Of a stretch of 40,588 nt of DNA, positions 31,854-38,615 are shown piece by piece. This stretch comes from a virus. The translations under genes and the position numbers were made by a program. Each line of letters opens with the position of its first letter. Positions within the stretch are counted from its first letter, which is position 1. The notes beneath the pieces are model-generated. The model worked only from the letters and a program-made list of their open reading frames with translations, made no database searches and was not told where the DNA came from. Where the stretch lies: the IMG/VR virus record IMGVR_UViG_3300038629_000542, positions 1 through 40,588 of that record, one strand, 5' to 3'.

Positions 31854-33441
31854 CTTCGTCTCCGAAATCAACACCACCAGCACCGAGGCGGTCCATCTCC
31901 ATCTCGTGGTCTGCGACAGCCTCGCGCAGATAGTTGTCCTGTTCTCCGCCCAATAGGCGATTGATGCGTTTCTCGTAGCTGGTCTTCCTGGGGGGAGGAA
32001 TTTCCATTGCGATAGGCCTGGCCATCATAATGTGGGCGGCCTCGTCATAAACGTGGTCTTCTTGTGTAGTGTCGATGTCTTCGACGTCGGTGGGGTCCGC
32101 TTGTAGAAGGGGAATCGTTCGTATGAATTGCTCACATGTATCATAGATCTGGACCATGGGCAACTCATTTTCCCTGACCCTTAGCCTTTCATGGAACTGC
32201 CTGACTTTGAGGTTCCGACTCGGATCTCCTGGAGCAAGGATGATACCCTTTTTAGCGAAGATTTCAGCAGTCGAAGGACCCTGTCCTCCGCCTTTATAGT
32301 CCGGCTTCTTCTGGAAGCAATCAGGGCCTGATAGCCGGATGATGTGTCGCTTCTCCATTCCGTTTTCATTTCTCATTCCTAACTTGATTTCACGTTGATA
32401 GATACGTTCAGCGATCTCCGAGTCGGTAATCCGGAGGCCCTGGTTGGGCGTCCCGTTCCATCCATACCACTCGGAGCACCTGAACACTCGGCTGTCTGCA
32501 TCCACCCACCACCAGCCCACCGAGAAGGGCGCACCAAAGCCCCAGTCGAAGGTCATGTACAACGGCGCATACTCAGGGATGACCCTGGGCTTGCACACAT
32601 GATTGTCGCGGTTGAAGGCGAACATCTGGCCGATAAAGATGTCCCAGTCCCCTTCCAGATAGGCCGTTCGATATGGTTCCGGAAGGCCCTTGACGCGGTT
32701 GATGTAACCAGGGTCCAGGGTCATCAGAATAGGGTTGTCAGCGAGCTTACCAGGGATGTAGGTCCGGACCATGCCACCCTCAGAGTCGGCGGCCTTTTTC
32801 ATGCCGAATTCATCCCTGTCGCCGTTTGATTTATCGATATAGTGGACATATTCGCCATGGTCACGAGCGGCCTGAGCCTCGATACCCGTTAGGCGACAGA
32901 AGTCGACCCAGCGGCGCTTAACGAACTCATGGCCCACACCTCCAGGGTTGGAAGCGGTCGCAATGCCAGGCACCTTGTGGGCGTACTCTTCAGGGACCTT
33001 CAGGGTACAGCGCACACGAGCGCGGAGGTAGTCGTAAATGAATTCGGTGAAGGTGGTCAGCTCATCGATGAGCAGGATATGGATCTCAGCGCCCTGGTAG
33101 ACGAAGACGTCTTTTTCATACTGGCAGTGGCAAAAGTGGATCATCGAGCCGTTCTTGAACTCCCAGCGCCGCTTCTGTTCGCGGTACTTGCCCAGATCGC
33201 GGGGGAACTGGTCTAAGGACGGCAGGATATGGTTCTTTTCAAGTTCGGGGAAGGTACGGCGGAATAAATAGATCTGCAAGCCCTTGATCTTCTGAGACCA
33301 CTTCAGGGCCTCATAGCGCAAGGCATGAGATTTGCCAGGACCAGCAGCACCGCCATATAGGATCTCGTTGGCGGGGCTGTTGTGCATCATAGCCTGCTTG
33401 GGCTGGGGGATGTAATTAAAGTAGGCGTGGAGGTCTTTCAA
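31813..33441 (-). CDS. terL: Terminase large subunit
   Basis: This 542-aa protein packages DNA. Walker A is GGAAGPGKS (residues 30-38) and Walker B ILLIDE (about 122-127), the ATPase motifs that drive translocation. The C-terminal nuclease part has TFDWGFGAPFSVGWWW, GPDCFQ and EDHVYDEAAHIMMARP, an RNase H-like set of acidic residues expected to hold two metals for headful or site cutting. Its start overlaps the upstream gene's stop (ATGA). Order with the following portal supports the call strongly. Confidence 0.95.
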   Translation of the reverse strand: MKDLHAYFNYIPQPKQAMMHNSPANEILYGGAAGPGKSHALRYEALKWSQKIKGLQIYLFRRTFPELEKNHILPSLDQFPRDLGKYREQKRRWEFKNGSMIHFCHCQYEKDVFVYQGAEIHILLIDELTTFTEFIYDYLRARVRCTLKVPEEYAHKVPGIATASNPGGVGHEFVKRRWVDFCRLTGIEAQAARDHGEYVHYIDKSNGDRDEFGMKKAADSEGGMVRTYIPGKLADNPILMTLDPGYINRVKGLPEPYRTAYLEGDWDIFIGQMFAFNRDNHVCKPRVIPEYAPLYMTFDWGFGAPFSVGWWWVDADSRVFRCSEWYGWNGTPNQGLRITDSEIAERIYQREIKLGMRNENGMEKRHIIRLSGPDCFQKKPDYKGGGQGPSTAEIFAKKGIILAPGDPSRNLKVRQFHERLRVRENELPMVQIYDTCEQFIRTIPLLQADPTDVEDIDTTQEDHVYDEAAHIMMARPIAMEIPPPRKTSYEKRINRLLGGEQDNYLREAVADHEMEMDRLGAGGVDFGDEDEYDDGDLTATIR

Positions 33442-33863
33442 GGTGCTTCTCCTGTGTCGTCCTTGAATTTCTCCGGAAGGGGGGCGACCTCCGGTATGTC
33501 GCTATGAATAACGATCACACCGCTGAACTCTTGGTCATTGGCCTTGGTAATGATACCAAGCAGCTTCTCGATGCTTTCGGTGGCGCGTTGGCGCACACCC
33601 CAAGCTATCTCTTTGACCTGGAGGACCAGCTCTGTCTCGCCGTCGCCATCAACTGCCTTGGCAACGACCTTGTAAGCGGCAGGCAGCTTGAAGTCGTCCG
33701 GCAGCTTGCCTTTAATTTTGATTGTGCGGGTGCGATGTGCCAGGAATTGGGCTTTGCGTCCTCTGGCCAGGGCCTTCTCATCGAGGCCTTTCTCACGCAG
33801 GGCGTCCCGATATCCGGACATTATCACATCGACCGCATCGTCACGGGGTATTTCGTCAGGCAT
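33438..33863 (-). CDS. Putative terminase small subunit or first gene of the late operon
   Basis: The 141-aa protein precedes the large terminase with an ATGA overlap. It begins with a helix (VDVIMSGYRDALREKGLDEK), then a beta-rich centre (RTIKIKGKLPDDFKLPAAYK, VVAKAVDGDGETELVLQVKE) and RATESIEKLLGII, ending with an acidic tail. Proteins of similar make-up occupy the small-terminase position in other environmental phages, where they select DNA for packaging; no helix-turn-helix is obvious. ATG follows GGAGGCGTAG, about 33 bp below the promoter's predicted start site. Confidence 0.6.
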   Translation of the reverse strand: MPDEIPRDDAVDVIMSGYRDALREKGLDEKALARGRKAQFLAHRTRTIKIKGKLPDDFKLPAAYKVVAKAVDGDGETELVLQVKEIAWGVRQRATESIEKLLGIITKANDQEFSGVIVIHSDIPEVAPLPEKFKDDTGEAP

Positions 33864-33892
33864 CTACGCCTCCAGCGCTACGATACCCGACC

Positions 33893-33932
33893 GGCTGCTA
33901 CAATTGTAGCAACCAACTCTGCCAGATGTCAA
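33893..33932 (-). promoter_or_regulatory. Sigma70-type promoter with 22-bp palindrome on the -10 element
   Basis: TTGACA (33932-33927) and TACAAT (33908-33903) are spaced by 18 bp on the minus strand, giving a near-consensus promoter aimed at the putative small-terminase/large-terminase genes. The -10 lies within GGCTGCTACAA/TTGTAGCAACC (33893-33914), a 22-bp palindrome with a 14-bp perfect core GCTACAATTGTAGC. A protein bound there would cover the -10 and transcription start, so it may be a repressor or activator operator. Confidence 0.75.
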
Positions 33933-33935
33933 CAA

Positions 33936-33974
33936 AGGGTCAAATTAATCTCATTTTTAAATTAACTTGACCCT
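33936..33974 (-). terminator. Long hairpin directly after the tRNA
   Basis: AGGGTCAAGTTAAT pairs with ATTAATTTGACCCT (14 bp, one G-U) around an 11-nt loop, starting 3 nt after the encoded CCA and ending 3 nt before the -35 TTGACA. The tail on the minus strand, TTTGTTG, is only weakly T-rich. Likely it stops or processes the tRNA transcript and insulates the promoter. Confidence 0.6.
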
Positions 33975-33977
33975 GTT

Positions 33978-34085
33978 TGGAGCGGCCAGGGGGAATTGAA
34001 CCCACGCCAGCTTACTCCTACCCGCATGGATAGGCGCTGCTGCCAGGGCTGGAGGCCCTGCGCTCTTCCGCTGAGCTATAGCCGC
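33978..34085 (-). tRNA. tRNA-Gly(UCC) with encoded CCA and unusually long variable region
   Basis: Minus-strand folding gives a 7-bp acceptor GCGGCTA/TGGCCGC (one G-U), D-arm GCTC/GAGC with GG in the loop, anticodon arm CAGGG-CCTCCAG-CCCTG, T-arm GTGGG-TTCAATT-CCCCC (one mismatch), discriminator U and CCA. Anticodon UCC reads GGA (Gly). G1-C72, C2-G71, G3-C70, U73, C35 and C36 match known bacterial glycine identity elements. Odd points: C at position 33 where U is normal, and 38 nt between anticodon and T-arms (usually 4-5), including a 7-bp stem CCTATCC/GGGTAGG with ATGC loop. It could be functional, processed or degenerate. Confidence 0.75.
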
Positions 34086-34166
34086 TTACCACAGGACATA
34101 GATGCCATACGAGACCATCCCGATGATATAGATCAGCCACACGATCAGGATGGCCTTCTCGCTCAA
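34086..34166 (-). CDS. Tiny possible membrane peptide (26 aa)
   Basis: TTG 34166 overlaps the stop of the preceding gene and opens a frame of 26 codons (MSEKAILIVWLIYIIGMVSY, then GIYVLW) whose TAA abuts the tRNA 5' end. It would be one membrane helix. Only TTG or other weak starts are available and no clear RBS is seen, so it may be chance; it is listed because it fills the gap exactly. Confidence 0.3.
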   Translation of the reverse strand: MSEKAILIVWLIYIIGMVSYGIYVLW

Positions 34167-34426
34167 CTCGTAGCGCTCTCGTTGAGCTTGTGGTCCCCGC
34201 ACCAATCTATGTCATAAACAACTGGAAATCCGCTCATAGTCGGCGCGTGTCGGCGGCATCGGCCTATATTCAGGCTTGGCACCTTGCGAACATAAGACAT
34301 ACAGGTCGCACAACGCATACCCGCAGCGCGGTGCTGCCAGGGGTCTTTCGGGTCCGCAGCCGCCTTGGCGTTGCCCATGCCTCCGCCTGCCTGGTCTCTC
34401 TCTAAAGCTGTCTTAATCTCTGCCAT
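34163..34426 (-). CDS. Small Cys-motif protein (CxxC...GRCRRHAPT...DWCGDH)
   Basis: The 87-aa product has a variable N-terminus, then RCATCMSYVRKVPSLNIGRC with RRHAPTMSGFPVVYDIDWCG and DH. Four cysteines plus His make a plausible zinc site. I associate CRRxxPTxxGxPVVxxxDWCGxH with a widespread but uncharacterised phage protein family; a relative is at 30711-30920. RBS AAGGAAGGTGACTG. It is the last protein-coding gene before the tRNA, apart from a possible 26-aa peptide. Confidence 0.75.
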   Translation of the reverse strand: MAEIKTALERDQAGGGMGNAKAAADPKDPWQHRAAGMRCATCMSYVRKVPSLNIGRCRRHAPTMSGFPVVYDIDWCGDHKLNESATS

Positions 34427-34695
34427 CAGTCACCTTCCTTCTTGAAGGGCGGGATTCGCCCTGTTTCGTCACCGTTAATGTGTCGTTCCACCAGGACCAG
34501 GTATCTACAAGCCCGATTGACTGTCTTGACGATCGTCTCTAAATCCCTCGCGTTGGACTTCGCTCGCATGCTTATGGACTCCATGTCCTCCTGGTTGGCA
34601 ATCAGCCGATTGAGGGAGGTCTTAATAAGCCTGGTCGTCTCTTCTTCCAGCGCTCTGAACCTCTCCTCCAATGATTTAGGGGGTTGATCCGCCAT
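34426..34695 (-). CDS. Small coiled-coil protein
   Basis: The 89-aa product is almost all helical with heptad-like hydrophobics (LEERFRALEEETTRLIKTSL, RDLETIVKTVNRACRYLVLV) and a polar tail IPPFKKEGD. It should form a coiled-coil oligomer. Start ATG follows GGGGAGGTGAAGG; the stop meets the next gene's start. No function can be named. Confidence 0.65.
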   Translation of the reverse strand: MADQPPKSLEERFRALEEETTRLIKTSLNRLIANQEDMESISMRAKSNARDLETIVKTVNRACRYLVLVERHINGDETGRIPPFKKEGD

Positions 34696-34930
34696 CCTTC
34701 ACCTCCCCGAAGGTCTCAATGTACTCGACCTTGTCCTTGTTGATGTGGACCGTGCCTCCACGTTCTTTGTTGAAGTGGCACCAGACCGAATCGCCCTTCC
34801 AGGTGCCTCTGATTGTCTTGTAGTGGCCGCTCTCAAAGGCCACCAGGGTTCCACCCTTATCTTCTGCCATATTAATCTCCTTCCAACATTTGTTTGCAGC
34901 CTTTATGAACTCATCCATAGTCAGCGGCAC
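34676..34930 (-). CDS. Small SH3/Sm-like protein with two possible starts
   Basis: The frame from GTG 34930 (AAGGAGG five bases before) gives 84 aa; an internal ATG 34870 with AAGGAGATTAAT gives 64 aa, MAEDKGGTLVAFESGHYKTI and onward. The core (GTWKGDSVWCHFNKERGGTV, HINKDKVEYIETFGE) is a set of short strands like a small barrel. Two strong ribosome sites in one frame may give two products. Role unknown. Confidence 0.6.
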   Translation of the reverse strand: MPLTMDEFIKAANKCWKEINMAEDKGGTLVAFESGHYKTIRGTWKGDSVWCHFNKERGGTVHINKDKVEYIETFGEVKDGGSTP

Positions 34931-34949
34931 CTCAACCTCCTTCTTGGCA

Positions 34950-35159
34950 TCATAATCTCCTAATTATCTTGAATGTTAATTGCACCACCACAACCTCGCA
35001 GTCGTCTGGGCAGGCCTCTATCGCCTCTTTTTCACGCTTGAAGACCCTGATGCATGAGGTACTCCTCGTCCAGCCACCAAAGGTAGCGGGATACCAGCCG
35101 CCTTTCCGCTTATAATACGAGTAGAGCATGTACAGAGGGTATCTCCAGCCTTCGGTCAT
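34950..35159 (-). CDS. Small beta-rich protein
   Basis: ATG 35159 follows AAGGAGGGTGAG; 69 aa. Contains YYKRKGGWYPATFGGWTRST and a strand-rich end CEVVVVQLTFKIIRRL. It has similar features to the next upstream gene's C-terminus (GG turn, basic helix, final KVEVIKI strand), so the two may be distant paralogues. Function unknown. Confidence 0.55.
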   Translation of the reverse strand: MTEGWRYPLYMLYSYYKRKGGWYPATFGGWTRSTSCIRVFKREKEAIEACPDDCEVVVVQLTFKIIRRL

Positions 35160-35160
35160 C

Positions 35161-35460
35161 TCACCCTCCTTCGACCTTCCCAATTTTTATAACCTCAACC
35201 TTTAAACATCCATAAAGCTGCGTACCGCCACCATATTGTCTGCGAAGGCCCCGTGCATGAGTCTCTGCCCTCTTACGGGTTAAAAATATCTTTGGTGGTC
35301 CTCCATAGTCGATCCAGCTGTACCATGGGCGATAAAAAATGCCGCCTTTCAACCTTACAATCCACCATGGTGGCCGCGCTATAAACTCATTCTTTACGCC
35401 ATCACAGAATTCAATGTCACCACCACGCCACGCCTTCATCTTGGTCCTGCTTGGCATCAT
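35161..35460 (-). CDS. Small protein, possible paralogue of its neighbour
   Basis: From ATG 35460, with GAGGGTGCT, the product is 99 aa: MMPSRTKMKAWRGGDIEFCD, PPWWIVRLKGGIFYRPWYSW and a helix RAETHARGLRRQYGGG followed by a LKVEVIKIGK strand. The frame stays open further upstream but that part overlaps the gene at 35457-35738. No family recognised. Confidence 0.55.
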   Translation of the reverse strand: MMPSRTKMKAWRGGDIEFCDGVKNEFIARPPWWIVRLKGGIFYRPWYSWIDYGGPPKIFLTRKRAETHARGLRRQYGGGTQLYGCLKVEVIKIGKVEGG

Positions 35461-35738
35461 AGCACCCTCTGCTTGATGACATACGCCATCATCAGGCGCT
35501 TCCAGGTCCAGAAGCGGACGTTGTCCTTGCGCCTGTACCAATAGCGATACTCCATCAGCATGTAATCAAGCCGATGCCGGTGGTGCTTATAGAAGTACGT
35601 CCTGGACATGGTGGGATCCAAGAACTTCCTCACCGCATCCAGACCCTCTAAGCGCTCATCATCGAGCGGCCAGGTGGGTATCAGATACTGGCACCTGGGA
35701 CACTCGATGACGTTCTCCTGATCTTTTTGGTGGCTCAT
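35457..35738 (-). CDS. Small protein with possible helix-turn-helix
   Basis: The 93-aa product has CPRCQYLIPTWPLDDERLEG near the start and then GLDAVRKFLDPTMSRTYFYK followed by HHRHRLDYMLME, which looks like an excisionase- or Nu1-like helix-turn-helix (turn around DPTMSRT), then an aromatic, basic C-terminus (YRYWYRRKDNVRFWTWKRLM). DNA binding is plausible. Only one CxxC is present. Its ATG overlaps the TGA of the zinc-ribbon frame at 35735-35842. Confidence 0.55.
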   Translation of the reverse strand: MSHQKDQENVIECPRCQYLIPTWPLDDERLEGLDAVRKFLDPTMSRTYFYKHHRHRLDYMLMEYRYWYRRKDNVRFWTWKRLMMAYVIKQRVL

Positions 35739-35842
35739 TCCACAACCTCATCGATACAAGCTCCACATGAATTGTTTGCATACAGCTGGTTGTAGAGATC
35801 GTCGACGACTGCCCCACATCGGGGACAAGTCTCTTCGGTGCA
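35735..35842 (-). pseudogene. Start-less zinc-ribbon frame behind an in-frame TGA
   Basis: Directly after the TGA (35845-35843) of the 339-aa gene the same frame continues for 35 codons: CTEETCPRCGAVVDDLYNQL, YANNSCGACIDEVVE, then TGA overlapping the next ATG. CxxC...CxxC is a complete zinc ribbon. No start codon precedes it; ATG 35846, which would be coupled to the upstream stop, is in another frame. Either TGA is read through, a frameshift occurs, or a single-base change (real or a sequence error) broke a separate small gene. Confidence 0.55.
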
Positions 35843-36862
35843 TCATTGTTTCTTGGTATCGGTGCTGCCGTCGCCGTCACCAACCAGGTCAGCGGCGCTG
35901 ATCGTGCCTACATCATCAGGGCCTATCGTCTCAATGGTTCTGGGGGTCTTACCCGTCACTGGCCTGTCCGCCACCGGCTTGGCCATCGCGCCTGGGCCGC
36001 CCTCAGCGCCGCCCTCGCTGCCCTCGGTTTCAGCATCGCTCTTGGCCTTATCCATGTCGGCATCCTGGTCGTCACCGTCATCAGCCTCCACGTCTTCAGG
36101 CTCTTTAGTCGTCGCGGCGCGAGGGATGGCCTCGATCGCGGTGTAGCATTTGGCAAACTCATCGAAATCCATGCCGGTCACACTTCCATCGGCCTGGCGG
36201 ACCAGGAACCAGCCGCCGTTGAGGTTGGGGATGGATACGATGCCATCGCCGGTATCGACCGTGAAGGCCTGCTTGACCTTGGCAGCCATCACATAGTGCT
36301 CCTCAACACCCTCGGAGATTGATATGAATGGCCTCAGCGCTTCATTAAGACCCTCGATCTGTCCAAAATTACTGTTGTTTAAATCCATAATAATCCTCCT
36401 TCCTAAATAGTTGTTTTCCATTATTTCAAGAGCTTTCTTATAAGCCCACAAGGCCGCATCCCCTATGGCGCGAGCCTTAGCCTCTTCTCTCGCAGGGTCA
36501 TCCTTGAAGATCGGCTCTATGGTATGTCCCCGCTCATGGCCCAGCGTCTCGACCAGCGCGTCCAGGGTGTACATGCCATTGATCGGGCAAAGCCGGATGA
36601 TCCCTTCCTTCCTATTCACAAAGCCAAAGGTGTTGACATCATGGTGCATGAACTTGACATAGTCGTTGAGGCTGCCGAATGTGCGCATCTCGCCGTTGGA
36701 CGTCGATATGTTGATCTGGACGTTGTTATTCTTGTCGCTCAGCTCCTCCAGGGTGATGCCGTTTTGCTCGCACAGGTCCTTGAGGAACCACATTAGGATG
36801 TCATCGACACTATCGTGCATGATCGTGATTAGCGAGCTTCTTGGATTTGTCATTTTCCACAA
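35843..36862 (-). CDS. Zincin-type metallopeptidase-like protein with fused C-terminal region
   Basis: The frame begins at GTG 36862; ATG 36853 (MTNPRSSLITIMHDSVDDIL) with GGAAA is an alternative. Residues 109-113 are HERGH, the HExxH zinc site, followed by acidic residues (DDPAREEAKARA) that may give the third ligand as in ImmA/IrrE- or SprT-like proteins. From Met159 (ATG 36388) a second part begins, MDLNNSNFGQIEGLNEALRP, preceded by GGAAGGAGGATTATT. The C-terminus is an acidic, Ala/Gly-rich tail. It may be made both as a full-length peptidase and as a shorter, separately started protein. Substrate unknown. Confidence 0.7.
   Translation of the reverse strand: MWKMTNPRSSLITIMHDSVDDILMWFLKDLCEQNGITLEELSDKNNNVQINISTSNGEMRTFGSLNDYVKFMHHDVNTFGFVNRKEGIIRLCPINGMYTLDALVETLGHERGHTIEPIFKDDPAREEAKARAIGDAALWAYKKALEIMENNYLGRRIIMDLNNSNFGQIEGLNEALRPFISISEGVEEHYVMAAKVKQAFTVDTGDGIVSIPNLNGGWFLVRQADGSVTGMDFDEFAKCYTAIEAIPRAATTKEPEDVEADDGDDQDADMDKAKSDAETEGSEGGAEGGPGAMAKPVADRPVTGKTPRTIETIGPDDVGTISAADLVGDGDGSTDTKKQ
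36386..36400 (-). promoter_or_regulatory. Strong internal ribosome-binding site and ATG inside the metallopeptidase gene
   Basis: A GGAAGGAGG stretch is followed by ATTATT and ATG 36388-36386, in frame (codon 159). The Shine-Dalgarno itself is translated as part of LGRRII in the long product. Confidence 0.65.
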
Positions 36863-37052
36863 ACTTAATCATTATGGTCTGCAGCACGTCCAGCACACAC
36901 TTATCGCACACACATACGCGCTGGGTCCGGTAGAATCTCATAAGCAGATAGTCCTGGCCATCCTCCATCTTTTCGCGGCAGTTATGGCAGATTGGAGGCC
37001 TTCCCATGCTGTGGCCTACGACGCATCGCTTGTATGAGATCTCAATTGGCAT
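36810..37052 (-). CDS. Small zinc-binding protein
   Basis: The 80-aa product has GRPPICHNCREKMEDGQDYL and CVCDKCVLDVLQ, four cysteines in two CxxC pairs, then a basic tail KSKKLANHDH. This is a small zinc ribbon. It starts at ATG 37052, overlapping the upstream Cys-rich gene by 11 bp, and overlaps the metallopeptidase start by about 50 bp. Function unknown. Confidence 0.6.
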   Translation of the reverse strand: MPIEISYKRCVVGHSMGRPPICHNCREKMEDGQDYLLMRFYRTQRVCVCDKCVLDVLQTIMIKFVENDKSKKLANHDHAR

Positions 37053-37206
37053 CGAGTAGCTCTTCGATCAGCTCGCGGTACTTCTTGCGACATTTGTCAC
37101 AAAGCACAAGACGGCAGCCCTCCGGATAGCGCTTTTCATCCTTCAGCTCATCGCAGATACACATACACACAAGGCACTGTCCGTATGGTAGGGTCTCAAC
37201 CGGCAT
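37042..37206 (-). CDS. Small zinc-ribbon protein (54 aa)
   Basis: ATG 37206 after AAGGGCAGCTC: MPVETLPYGQCLVCMCICDE, CRLVLCDKCRKKYRELIEEL. The C-x2-C-x-C and CxxC pairs suit one zinc. The frame is open further upstream but that would overlap another gene; the short start is preferred. Role unknown. Confidence 0.55.
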   Translation of the reverse strand: MPVETLPYGQCLVCMCICDELKDEKRYPEGCRLVLCDKCRKKYRELIEELLDAN

Positions 37207-37519
37207 GAGCTGCCCTTGGCTTGAACCATCTGGCCTGCTTTCCACATTTACTGTACCGCCAGGCCCCAAGGCGACCATAACCCCTTTGATCGCAACACCA
37301 GTCAAAGCTCGCACCATCGCGGCATGCTGGCCTATAAAACGACTGATTATCAAAATATTGGCAGGATTGACATTTATCGAGATAATTAGGATCAATAAAC
37401 CAGGATCTTATGACCGCACAGAGCCTCTGAGGCAGGGGATCAAAGGGCATACAGGTCTCAGTGCCTATGTACCAGATATCCTTGCAGCCTCCCACGCCCC
37501 TGCACTTTTTAATCATCAT
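37196..37519 (-). CDS. Cys-rich protein with about 12 cysteines
   Basis: The 107-aa product begins MMIKKCRGVGGCKDIWYIGT and has DKCQSCQYFDNQSFYRPACR and SFDWCCDQRG, then RYSKCGKQARWFKPRAA. The density suggests two metal sites. Part of the pattern (CxxCxxFx...C...DWC) recalls the Cys-motif proteins at 30711 and 34163. RBS GAGGTGATCAAGCG. Confidence 0.6.
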   Translation of the reverse strand: MMIKKCRGVGGCKDIWYIGTETCMPFDPLPQRLCAVIRSWFIDPNYLDKCQSCQYFDNQSFYRPACRDGASFDWCCDQRGYGRLGAWRYSKCGKQARWFKPRAAHAG

Positions 37520-37707
37520 CGCTTGATCACCTCGACATCTTTGGTCACCTCGTAGGGCATGTGCGGGTGGCGCTTCTTGGTCGCTTGGTTCTCCGCTTCC
37601 TCTTCAGAGTGCGCCCACAAGGTGCATTTCTTCACGGTCGTGATGATCACGGTGTACAGATTCCTCCCCCTACTGTCCAGCTTTGGGCCATACGGCTCAT
37701 CCCCCAT
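37516..37707 (-). CDS. Small protein with strand-helix-strand pattern
   Basis: The 63-aa product has NLYTVIITTVKKCTLWAHSE, EEEAENQATKKRHPHM and a strand YEVTKDVEVIKR. It resembles the 39406-39558 product in layout (xYxVII--T------A-S-EEA---A). RBS GGAGAAGGAGCGAG. Unknown role; domains like this occur as small adaptor proteins in phages. Confidence 0.6.
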   Translation of the reverse strand: MGDEPYGPKLDSRGRNLYTVIITTVKKCTLWAHSEEEAENQATKKRHPHMPYEVTKDVEVIKR

Positions 37708-37897
37708 CTCGCTCCTTCTCCTTCAGGTGGCGCAGCTCATCGGCGAGGTTGCCAAATTTCTCCTGTAGCACCAGGCACATTCGCTCAACGTCATTGTCTG
37801 CCAGCTCCTTTGGCGATATCATCACCTTGCCGTGCTTGATCCCATCGGACAGCTCGATGAATAAGGACTCTTTGTATGCGAAATAAATCCAGGTCAT
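37697..37897 (-). CDS. Small protein, unknown
   Basis: The 66-aa product is MTWIYFAYKESLFIELSDGI with a C-terminal helix DNDVERMCLVLQEKFGNLAD. No motif is recognised, and the RBS is weak, but it overlaps its neighbours by 11 and 4 bp in the pattern of this gene cluster, which supports it. Confidence 0.5.
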   Translation of the reverse strand: MTWIYFAYKESLFIELSDGIKHGKVMISPKELADNDVERMCLVLQEKFGNLADELRHLKEKERDGG

Positions 37898-38094
37898 GGC
37901 TCACAGAGCCTTTGTATAGCTTCATTACTTAATTTAATCTCAATTTGTATTTCGTTGCTTGGATGATAATAAACACCTGTGACATGGCATACATAGCCGA
38001 TCTTGTCCAAAAAGAGATAGATTCCGATCTTGGCATCATCAGGTAAATTACGATGTTCATCAATGAATTTCTTTTTGGTTAGTTCAACACTCAT
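37894..38094 (-). CDS. Small protein, unknown
   Basis: The 66-aa product has a helix (ELTKKKFIDEHRNLPDDAKI), then strands GIYLFLDKIGYVCHVTGVYY and NEIQIEIKLSNEAIQRLCEP. Start ATG follows GGAGGTGATGC and overlaps the RusA-like gene's stop. AT-richer than its neighbours. Family not recognised. Confidence 0.6.
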   Translation of the reverse strand: MSVELTKKKFIDEHRNLPDDAKIGIYLFLDKIGYVCHVTGVYYHPSNEIQIEIKLSNEAIQRLCEP

Positions 38095-38615
38095 GCATCA
38101 CCTCCACATTCACACCCAGGTATGGTGCATTTCTGGCCGCCTGCACGGGAGGACACCGTCCCAGCCGTAGGTCCAATCCATCCGTACTTGTTTGCGATGA
38201 CACGCAGATGCACACCGGTCTCTTCGCCGACTTGCCACTGCTCATGAATGGCCTTGATGTAGTGCTGGCTGTCATCGACGAACAGCCCCTTGCCCTTGCC
38301 GCATCCTATGCCTGGTTTGCGCCCATCAGTGACGCCATCCAAAATGAATTTGCGGATCATGCCACCGATGTTGTCTGGGTCCATCCTGCGGTCCTTCAGC
38401 ACGTACCTGAAGGTGACCTCGACGATATCCAGCCTGGGCCGGTTGGGATCTGAGAGGACCAGCATGGTGGCGTGGTCGGTGAACTGCTTCTTGATCCGGT
38501 GGTAGGCTACACGGCCTGACTGGCTCTTGAGCAGACCCGTTATCTGGTTCACTCCTGGCCAGGGCCTCCGCTTGTCGTAGCCGATTGGCATGAACAGGTG
38601 GTAGGAGTCATCCAT
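38091..38615 (-). CDS. RusA-like Holliday-junction resolvase
   Basis: The 174-aa protein has DPDN at residues 79-82 followed by a helix (IGGMIRKFILDGVTDG) and LFVDDSQHYIKAIHEQW (Asp114-Asp115). Both acidic clusters match the RusA family, where these Asp residues hold the metals that cut branched DNA. In phages it resolves branches before packaging. The C-terminal extension ends KCTIPGCECGGDA with three cysteines, unusual for RusA and perhaps a zinc knuckle. Start is weakly marked. It lies in the middle of the small-gene block. Confidence 0.75.
   Translation of the reverse strand: MDDSYHLFMPIGYDKRRPWPGVNQITGLLKSQSGRVAYHRIKKQFTDHATMLVLSDPNRPRLDIVEVTFRYVLKDRRMDPDNIGGMIRKFILDGVTDGRKPGIGCGKGKGLFVDDSQHYIKAIHEQWQVGEETGVHLRVIANKYGWIGPTAGTVSSRAGGQKCTIPGCECGGDA

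Noticed and set aside
33978-34085. Reading the tRNA as Trp (CCA) or selenocysteine
   Set aside because: Shifting the anticodon stem to expose CCA breaks most stem pairs, and neither a UCA anticodon nor an 8-bp acceptor is present; UCC with glycine identity elements fits best.
33936-34085. tRNA as an integration (att) site
   Set aside because: No integrase or second copy of the tRNA end is visible in the window, so an att role is unsupported.
35659-35883. 74-residue minus-strand frame across the stop of the metallopeptidase gene
   Set aside because: It runs out of frame over the start-less zinc ribbon and a known gene, has Ser/Thr/Pro noise composition and no RBS.
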